A stretch of 5,026 nt of DNA, taken from Bacteroidales bacterium (GTDB lineage: Bacteria; Bacteroidota; Bacteroidia; Bacteroidales; UBA4417). Shown here piece by piece: positions 1 to 5,026 of this stretch. A program made the position numbers and the translations under genes. The stretch is from assembly GCA_025350385.1 (NCBI GenBank), contig JANXXZ010000467.1, positions 1-5,026 on the forward strand, in the 5' to 3' direction. Each line of letters opens with the position of its first letter. Within the stretch, counting starts at the first letter, position 1. Below the pieces are notes generated by a model. It ran no database searches. It was not told where the DNA came from and saw only the letters and a program-made list of their open reading frames with translations.

Positions 1-1496
1 CTTCAAAAGATGAGAAGGTGAAAGGGATCTTCCTCGATCTGTCTTCAATCCCTTCAGGAATTGCAACATTAGAGGAAATAAGAAACGGATTGCTCGATTT
101 TAAAAAATCGGGCAAGTTTATCGTGAGTTATTCCGAAATGTACAGCCAGAAATCCTATTACCTGGCATCGGTTTCTGACAAAATCTACCTCAATCCTGCC
201 GGTAATATGGAATTCAAGGGTTTATCAGGCAAGGTCATGTTTTTTAAAGGCATGCTTGAAAAGCTGGATATTGAGGCTCAGGTGATCCGGCACGGCAAAT
301 TCAAAAGTGCCGTGGAACCTTTCATTCTCGATAAGATGAGTGATGCAAGCAAGGAGCAGACACTCTCCTATGTTTCGGCTATTTGGCGGCAGATGCTAAA
401 AGGTATTTCGGAAACACGGAAGATACCTGTGGAACAACTCACCTTGATTGCCGATAAGTTCCAGGTACAAACGCCCCAGGATGCAGTCAATCTGAAATTT
501 GTCGATAAGCTGTTTTATAAAGATGAATTACTGGATGAAATCAAAAACCGCGTCGGCGCCTCTGCGGTCAAGGAAATTAAATTTATGAAGTTGTCAAGGT
601 ATGCCGATGCACCCGGCGTTGAAAAAAATGAATATTCAGGAAGCAGCAGGATTGCTGTAATCTATGCAAGCGGGAACATCATCAGCGGTGATGGTGATGA
701 TCAGAATATCGGATCGGAGCGGATTTCAAAAGCAATCCGTAAAGCCCGCCTTGATGACAACGTTAAAGCCATTGTTCTCCGAGTAAACTCACCGGGTGGA
801 AGCGCACTGGCTTCGGATGTGATCTGGCGGGAAATGGTGTTAGCTAAAAAAGCAAAACCTGTCGTTGTTTCTATGGGTGATGTTGCTGCCTCGGGTGGTT
901 ATTATATTTCATGTGCGGCTGACAAAGTTTTTGCCAGCCCTAATACAATCACAGGTTCAATTGGGGTTTTTGGTATTATACCGAATACACAGCAGTTCTT
1001 CAGTAAAAACCTTGGTATAACATTCGATGGCGTGAAAACAAATACTTATGCCGATTATATTCCAATCACACGACCGATGACGGCAGACGAAAAGACCTTT
1101 CTCACCAGGGATATAGAGAATATTTACTCAACATTTATTACACATGTGTCGGAAGGCCGGAAATTAGCAGTCAGCCAGGTAGATAGCCTTGGGCAGGGAC
1201 GTGTATGGAGTGGCTCTGACGCCAAACTTATCGGTCTGATTGATGAGTTCGGAGGGCTGAATGATGCCATTAAAGCAGCGGCCAAACTGGCTAAAATCGA
1301 AAAATACCGTTTGATGAATCTGCCCGAACAGAAAGATCCATTTACGCAGATCATTGAAACCTTGAGTGGAGATAACACTTCTGTCATGCTGAAGAAAGAA
1401 CTTGGTCCTGCATACTCCTACTATGCATATTTAAAAAACATGAGCCGCATGCAGGGGGTTCAGGCCCTGATGCCCTATGAGATCGAAATAAAATAA
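1..1496 (+). CDS. sppA: Signal peptide peptidase SppA, 67K (long) type, 5'-truncated by window edge
   Basis: Membrane-anchored serine protease of family S49 that degrades leftover signal peptides and other peptides in the cytoplasmic membrane. The frame is open from base 3 (codons for SKDEK precede the GTG at 18), so that GTG is an internal valine and the true start, with the N-terminal membrane anchor, lies upstream. About 492 residues are visible against roughly 590-620 in the family, so about 100 are missing. Two tandem S49 halves are present, as in the E. coli-type enzyme. Counting the codon at 18 as residue 1, the first half carries the general-base lysine in FKSAVEPF (K96, bases 303-305). 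The second half carries VNSPGGSA (257-264) and the nucleophile serine in AASGGYY (S292, bases 891-893), followed by TGSIGVFG. The Lys-Ser spacing of 196 residues is close to the roughly 200 in E. coli SppA (K209/S409), so the enzyme looks catalytically intact. It ends in TAA at 1494-1496 and is convergent with the MORN gene. Confidence 0.96.
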   Translation, partial: SKDEKVKGIFLDLSSIPSGIATLEEIRNGLLDFKKSGKFIVSYSEMYSQKSYYLASVSDKIYLNPAGNMEFKGLSGKVMFFKGMLEKLDIEAQVIRHGKFKSAVEPFILDKMSDASKEQTLSYVSAIWRQMLKGISETRKIPVEQLTLIADKFQVQTPQDAVNLKFVDKLFYKDELLDEIKNRVGASAVKEIKFMKLSRYADAPGVEKNEYSGSSRIAVIYASGNIISGDGDDQNIGSERISKAIRKARLDDNVKAIVLRVNSPGGSALASDVIWREMVLAKKAKPVVVSMGDVAASGGYYISCAADKVFASPNTITGSIGVFGIIPNTQQFFSKNLGITFDGVKTNTYADYIPITRPMTADEKTFLTRDIENIYSTFITHVSEGRKLAVSQVDSLGQGRVWSGSDAKLIGLIDEFGGLNDAIKAAAKLAKIEKYRLMNLPEQKDPFTQIIETLSGDNTSVMLKKELGPAYSYYAYLKNMSRMQGVQALMPYEIEIK

Positions 1497-1565
1497 CTGC
1501 CGGGATGCATAGCCTGCTATTTCAGAATGGGTGATTAACTTTGCAGGATTGCTTGTCATTAGATC

Positions 1566-1596
1566 AAAAAGGCTTCACTACCTGTGAAGCCTTTAT
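1566..1596. terminator. Bidirectional intrinsic terminator between convergent genes
   Basis: A perfect 11-bp stem pairs 1568-1578 (AAAGGCTTCAC) with 1584-1594 (GTGAAGCCTTT) around a 5-nt loop, TACCT. Read on the minus strand, the stem runs into five T residues (complement of 1566-1570), a good U-tract for the MORN gene, whose stop lies 32 nt upstream. Read on the plus strand, the tail is CTTTATATTC, a weaker U-tract, 71 nt after the sppA stop. It is probably used by both genes, more strongly by the minus-strand one. This is inferred from structure alone. Confidence 0.85.
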
Positions 1597-1626
1597 ATTC
1601 TGCAAGCAAGAAAGATCTCATGCAGA

Positions 1627-2307
1627 TCAGTTTTTCAGGATTATACTCCAGTAACCAGGTTTAAGAATCTTTACTCTTATAGATGAATCAATGCTTCCTG
1701 TACCTAATTTATTTGGAGCGGAATAGGATATTGATAATTCGAACGGGAATGTGACATCTTCATAGACACGCCTTCCGTAATACTCTTTTGTAGTAGCTGA
1801 TCCTACATACATAATCCGGACATTACGGATCACATTATTCCCAAGCGGGTGTTCAATGGTTAATTCAATCTTATTCCCTGGGCCAAGATTATGAATCCGC
1901 GGAAATGTGCTCCCACTTTGATCTGAAATTATATACTCAGGTCCTTTCGCTTTCCCAATATATTTATCGGCCTGCCAGACACCTTCGGTAATACTGTCCT
2001 TCCCCGAAGCAAGCCGGACAATCAGTCTTCCGTTACCGTTTTTTTTACCTGCCACCCATCTTCCAATGAATATTTCCCCCGATTTATAATGATATTCCCC
2101 TTCCCCATCGGGCAACCCTTTTTTAAAATGACCTGTATAGGAATCGGTTCCTTCGGCAGTACCTTCACCATGAGCCAGTCCTTTTTTACAATCGCCCTTA
2201 TAGTTACCGAATAATTCAGGCATTAGAACCTCGCAGACATCCTGCTGGCAATAACTTTGGGCTATAAGAGAAAACAGGCTGATTAATAAAAGGATGGATG
2301 TTTTCAT
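1627..2307 (-). CDS. Exported MORN-repeat protein with uncharacterised C-terminal region
   Basis: A 226-residue protein of unknown function. The ATG at 2307 is chosen because it gives a standard Sec signal peptide: MKTS, then a hydrophobic core (ILLLISLFSLIA), then a polar region with cleavage probably around residues 18-21. The frame stays open to an ATG at 2373, but that would put 22 unneeded residues before the signal peptide. C20 is not in a convincing lipobox (preceded by QSY), so a lipoprotein is unlikely. MORN repeats follow at about residues 36-55 (YKGDCKKGLAHGEG), 57-77 (YTGHFKKGLPDGEG) and 80-100 (FIGRWVAGKKNGNG), with a degenerate fourth near 108-125. MORN repeats form beta-hairpin scaffolds in other proteins, often for protein or lipid contact; no catalytic motif is visible here. 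Residues about 127-226 match no family I recognise; their alternating hydrophobic pattern suggests beta-strands. A terminator lies between this gene and nifJ upstream, so it is probably transcribed alone. TGA stop at 1627-1629. Confidence 0.85.
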   Translation of the reverse strand: MKTSILLLISLFSLIAQSYCQQDVCEVLMPELFGNYKGDCKKGLAHGEGTAEGTDSYTGHFKKGLPDGEGEYHYKSGEIFIGRWVAGKKNGNGRLIVRLASGKDSITEGVWQADKYIGKAKGPEYIISDQSGSTFPRIHNLGPGNKIELTIEHPLGNNVIRNVRIMYVGSATTKEYYGRRVYEDVTFPFELSISYSAPNKLGTGSIDSSIRVKILKPGYWSIILKN

Positions 2308-2431
2308 AAGGATGAGGTGATTATTGGCTGTCCCGATAAAAGGAAATATTTCTAAAAGTAAAGCAAGATACAAAAAGTAAAGACTGGAAGTTCAGGAGTG
2401 AAGATATAAACGTAATCTATCTCCAAACATT

Positions 2432-2462
2432 AAAAAAGCCGGCTTCACAGGAAACCGGCTTT
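2432..2462 (-). terminator. Intrinsic terminator of nifJ
   Basis: On the minus strand, 21 nt after the nifJ stop, an 8-bp perfect stem pairs 2455-2462 (CCGGCTTT) with 2435-2442 (AAAGCCGG). After one C-A mismatch it continues with three more pairs closing a four-base loop (2447-2450). The minus-strand 3' side ends in six T residues (complement of 2432-2437). The plus-strand direction has no U-tract (TTTCACTAAA follows), so this is a one-way terminator. It separates nifJ from the MORN gene. Confidence 0.85.
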
Positions 2463-2483
2463 CACTAAATAAGCTTACAGTAA

Positions 2484-5026
2484 TTATTTTACGGGTTCCA
2501 TTTCGGCAAGCCGTTTATAGGAATTGTATCTCCATAAGGCGTTCTTCTCAGCTGCTTCAAACAGTTCAACAGCTTCGGCCGGGAAGGATTTCATGAGAGA
2601 CGTATAACGGACCTCTGATTTCAGAAAATCCTGGAAAAGCGTAAAATCAGGTTCTTTTGAATCAAGTTGGAACGGGTTTTTACCTTCAGTTTCAAGCATC
2701 GGATTGAAGCGATAGTTAGCCCAATATCCTGCCTTAACTGCTTTATCCTGCTGATCCTGGGCCTTTTCCATACCTGCAAGCAATCCATGGTTAATACAGG
2801 TTGAATAGGCGATAATGAGCGATGGCCCCGGATATGCTTCGGCTTCGCGAAGTGCTTTCAGGAACTGGGTCTGATTGGCCCCCATAGCTACCTGGGCCAC
2901 ATATACATAACCATAGCTCATGGCCATCATACCAAGGTCTTTTTTACGAACCTTCTTGCCTGAAGCGGCAAATTTTGCAACTGCACCCACGGGCGTCGAT
3001 TTTGAAGCCTGGCCTCCTGTATTTGAATAAACCTCGGTGTCAAGCACCAACACGTTGACATCTTCACCCGAGGCAAGCACATGGTCAAGTCCGCCATAAC
3101 CAATATCATAAGCCCAACCATCACCGCCAAACATCCATACTGATTTCTTGATTAAGTACTGTTTGAGGGCAATTATTTCATTGCAAAGAATGTCATTTTC
3201 CTTTTCCAGAAACGGCAATACTTTATCAGTTGCTTCCTTTGATTTCAGGGCATTGTCCATTCCGGAAATCCATTCACTGCAGGCTTGTTTCAACTCTTCA
3301 CTGTACTTGCCATTGATAATGAGATCCATTCGCTCGGCAATTCGTGTGCGTAACTTCGTAACGCCAAGCGCCATACCTAATCCATACTCAGCATTATCTT
3401 CGAACAATGAATTTGCCCATGCCGGACCGCAACCTTCGGCATTGGTAGTGTAAGGGGTTGAAGGTGCTGAACCACCGTAGATTGATGAACAACCGGTAGC
3501 ATTTGCAACGATCATGCGTTCGCCGTATAACTGGGTTATGAGTTTAATATAAGGAGTTTCACCGCAACCGGAACATGCACCTGAAAATTCAAATAAGGGT
3601 TGAGCAAACTGGCTGTTCTTTACATTTTGTTCTTTTGGAGCCAGCGTGTCTTTGTAGGTCACATTTTTGGATACATAATCCCAATTTACATTTTCACCTA
3701 TCTGCGAATCAAGCGGCTGCATCACAAGAGCTTTTACTTTTGAAGGACAGGTATCAGCGCAGTTACCACAGCCGGTACAATCCATCGGGCTCACCTGGAT
3801 ACGAAATTGTAACCCGTCAAAAGTCTTAGGGATTGCTTTCAGTGTTGCTGTATCTGATGAAAACCCTTTCATTTCTGCTTCATTCAGCAGGAAAGGGCGA
3901 ATAGCTGCATGAGGACAAACAAAAGCACATTGGTTACACTGAATACAGTTTTCCGGTTTCCATTCGGGAACATTAACGGCAATCCCACGTTTTTCGTAAG
4001 CAGCAGTACCGGCAGGGAAGGTTCCGTCCTCGCGCCCCCGGAAAGCGCTAACCGGAAGGTCATCTCCAAGCATACCATTAACAGGCTCCACAAGATTCTT
4101 GATGAAATCAGGAATGTCGCGGGTATCTTTTGCCACAGATACAACAATATTCTTCCATTCTACGGGAATTTCCACTTTTTCAACTGCGGCTCCCCTATCG
4201 ATTGCTTCGATATTCATAGCTACAATTTCTTCCCCTTTTCGGCCAAATGATTTCTTCACCGCTTTCTTCATTTCAGTAAGAGCAAGATCATAGGGGATTA
4301 CACCGGAAATTGCAAAAAACGAAGCCTGGGTGATAGTATTGGTGCGGTTTCCAAGGCCGATTTCTTCGGCGATCATGGTTGCATTAATGATGTAGAAATT
4401 AATCTCGTTTTCGGCAAGATACTTCTTCATGTGATCAGGGAGACGGTTTTTGGTTTCCTCAGCATTCCAGATGCTGTTTAGCAGGAATGTGCCACCTTTT
4501 TTCAGCCCCTTGAGCATATTGTACTTTGTAAGGTAAGCCGGAACATGGCAAGCAACGAAATCCGGGGTATTTACCAGGTAAGGGGAACGGATAGGTTTAT
4601 CTCCAAAACGAAGATGTGAAGTAGTTATTCCTCCTGATTTCTTTGAATCGTATGCAAAGTAAGCCTGAGCATATTTGTCTGTTGTATCACCAATGATCTT
4701 GATCGAGTTTTTATTCGCCCCAACCGTGCCATCTGAGCCAAGTCCATAGAATTTTGCCTGGAAGGTTCCCTTATCCGCGAGGTCTATCTCAGGAAGTACA
4801 GGCAGTGAAGTAAATGTAACATCATCAACAATACCTACTGTAAAATGATTTTTCGGCTCATTCATTTTCAGGTTGTTGAAAACTGAAATCATCATGGCCG
4901 GGGTAGTATCCTTTGAACTGAGACCATAACGACCTCCAACAATCAACGGTCGATTCTCTCTCTCATAGAACACATCCTTAATATCAAGATATAGGGGATC
5001 TCCGGTTGCTCCCGGTTCCTTGGTTC
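2484..5026 (-). CDS. nifJ: Pyruvate:ferredoxin (flavodoxin) oxidoreductase, single-chain, N-terminus beyond window
   Basis: Catalyses pyruvate + CoA + 2 oxidised ferredoxin to acetyl-CoA + CO2 + 2 reduced ferredoxin in the cytoplasm, using thiamine diphosphate and three [4Fe-4S] clusters. The frame is open to the window edge; upstream of the GTG at 4973 it reads TKEPGATGDPLYLDIKD, the family's internal TKEPG motif, so that GTG is not the start. About 345 residues are missing (N-terminal domain I and part of II, with pyruvate-contacting residues) from an expected 1170-1200. Numbering from 4973: gamma/CoA-binding region with GLGSDGTVGANKNS (77-90); EKR motif (327-329); two ferredoxin-type clusters at C343/C346/C349/C353 and C399/C402/C405/C409; third-cluster ligands probably C467, C470, C495 and C726; thiamine diphosphate site GDG (617-619) through N651 in NTGGQ. 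All expected ligands in the visible part are present. The protein ends soon after this domain (TAA at 2484-2486), without the long C-terminal extension known in Desulfovibrio africanus. Any promoter lies outside the window. Specificity for pyruvate over other 2-oxoacids is from family resemblance. Confidence 0.97.
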   Translation of the reverse strand, partial: TKEPGATGDPLYLDIKDVFYERENRPLIVGGRYGLSSKDTTPAMMISVFNNLKMNEPKNHFTVGIVDDVTFTSLPVLPEIDLADKGTFQAKFYGLGSDGTVGANKNSIKIIGDTTDKYAQAYFAYDSKKSGGITTSHLRFGDKPIRSPYLVNTPDFVACHVPAYLTKYNMLKGLKKGGTFLLNSIWNAEETKNRLPDHMKKYLAENEINFYIINATMIAEEIGLGNRTNTITQASFFAISGVIPYDLALTEMKKAVKKSFGRKGEEIVAMNIEAIDRGAAVEKVEIPVEWKNIVVSVAKDTRDIPDFIKNLVEPVNGMLGDDLPVSAFRGREDGTFPAGTAAYEKRGIAVNVPEWKPENCIQCNQCAFVCPHAAIRPFLLNEAEMKGFSSDTATLKAIPKTFDGLQFRIQVSPMDCTGCGNCADTCPSKVKALVMQPLDSQIGENVNWDYVSKNVTYKDTLAPKEQNVKNSQFAQPLFEFSGACSGCGETPYIKLITQLYGERMIVANATGCSSIYGGSAPSTPYTTNAEGCGPAWANSLFEDNAEYGLGMALGVTKLRTRIAERMDLIINGKYSEELKQACSEWISGMDNALKSKEATDKVLPFLEKENDILCNEIIALKQYLIKKSVWMFGGDGWAYDIGYGGLDHVLASGEDVNVLVLDTEVYSNTGGQASKSTPVGAVAKFAASGKKVRKKDLGMMAMSYGYVYVAQVAMGANQTQFLKALREAEAYPGPSLIIAYSTCINHGLLAGMEKAQDQQDKAVKAGYWANYRFNPMLETEGKNPFQLDSKEPDFTLFQDFLKSEVRYTSLMKSFPAEAVELFEAAEKNALWRYNSYKRLAEMEPVK

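Noticed and set aside
18..20. GTG as the start codon of sppA.
   Set aside because: The frame is open upstream to the window edge, and the membrane anchor plus roughly 100 residues expected in the family would be missing. It is an internal valine codon.
1124..1387. Minus-strand open frame of 87 codons opposite sppA, with similar short minus-strand frames at 2927-3130 and 3884-4147 inside nifJ.
   Set aside because: They are shadows of the conserved genes in other frames, with no family resemblance and no start context.
2246..2254. Lipobox and lipid-anchored cysteine at residue 20 of the MORN protein.
   Set aside because: The residues before the cysteine are QSY; tyrosine at -1 and the lack of a small residue there do not fit a lipobox.
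2308..2373. Longer form of the MORN protein starting at the ATG at 2373.
   Set aside because: It would add 22 residues before a textbook signal peptide that begins with MKTS at 2307; the added stretch shows no family-like sequence.
2340..2430. Promoter for the MORN gene (minus strand). Near-matches to TAnnTTTG occur at 2372-2379 (TACTTTTT) and 2407-2414 (TACGTTTA).
   Set aside because: Each has a mismatch and neither has a -33 TTTG at 19-21 nt, so no site could be called; a promoter in this gap is likely only because of the upstream terminator.
3148..4293. Several plus-strand open frames (3148-3453, 3575-3829, 3909-4250, 4099-4293) opposite nifJ.
   Set aside because: They lie fully antisense to a well-conserved coding region, have no recognisable domains, and have compositions expected from the complement of nifJ codons.
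4971..4973. GTG (minus strand) as the start codon of nifJ.
   Set aside because: The frame continues upstream to the window edge with the conserved TKEPG...PLYLD segment, and the N-terminal domains are still to come. It is an internal valine.

Overview
This looks like an ordinary piece of a Bacteroidetes-type chromosome, probably from an anaerobe or facultative anaerobe. The indications are protein resemblance, a moderate base composition, genes without a clear Shine-Dalgarno sequence, and a single-chain pyruvate:ferredoxin oxidoreductase. The lineage is an inference from sequence style, not from a marker gene. I found no mobile element, CRISPR array, rRNA/tRNA, riboswitch or defence-like cluster.

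Layout. Positions 1-1496 (+) hold the 3' part of sppA, a membrane-anchored signal peptide peptidase; its N-terminus lies before the window. Positions 1497-1626 are a short convergent intergenic gap with a strong hairpin terminator that can serve both flanking genes. Positions 1627-2307 (-) encode a small exported protein with MORN repeats and an unassigned C-terminal part. Positions 2308-2483 are an AT-rich gap that contains the terminator of the next gene (2432-2462) and presumably the MORN gene's promoter, which I could not identify with confidence. Positions 2484-5026 (-) hold the 3' two-thirds or so of nifJ/por, with its N-terminus beyond the window end.

The three genes show no obvious common pathway. 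NifJ belongs to central carbon metabolism (pyruvate to acetyl-CoA with reduced ferredoxin), SppA to envelope proteolysis, and the MORN protein is an exported protein of unknown role. A terminator separates nifJ from the MORN gene, so they are probably separate transcripts although they share a strand. sppA converges on the MORN gene. Both end genes are cut only by the window edges: their reading frames stay open to the edge and show no frameshift or internal stop. The least explained items are the C-terminal domain of the MORN protein, the shared core sequence of the two terminators, and an orphan promoter-like element at 1536-1543.
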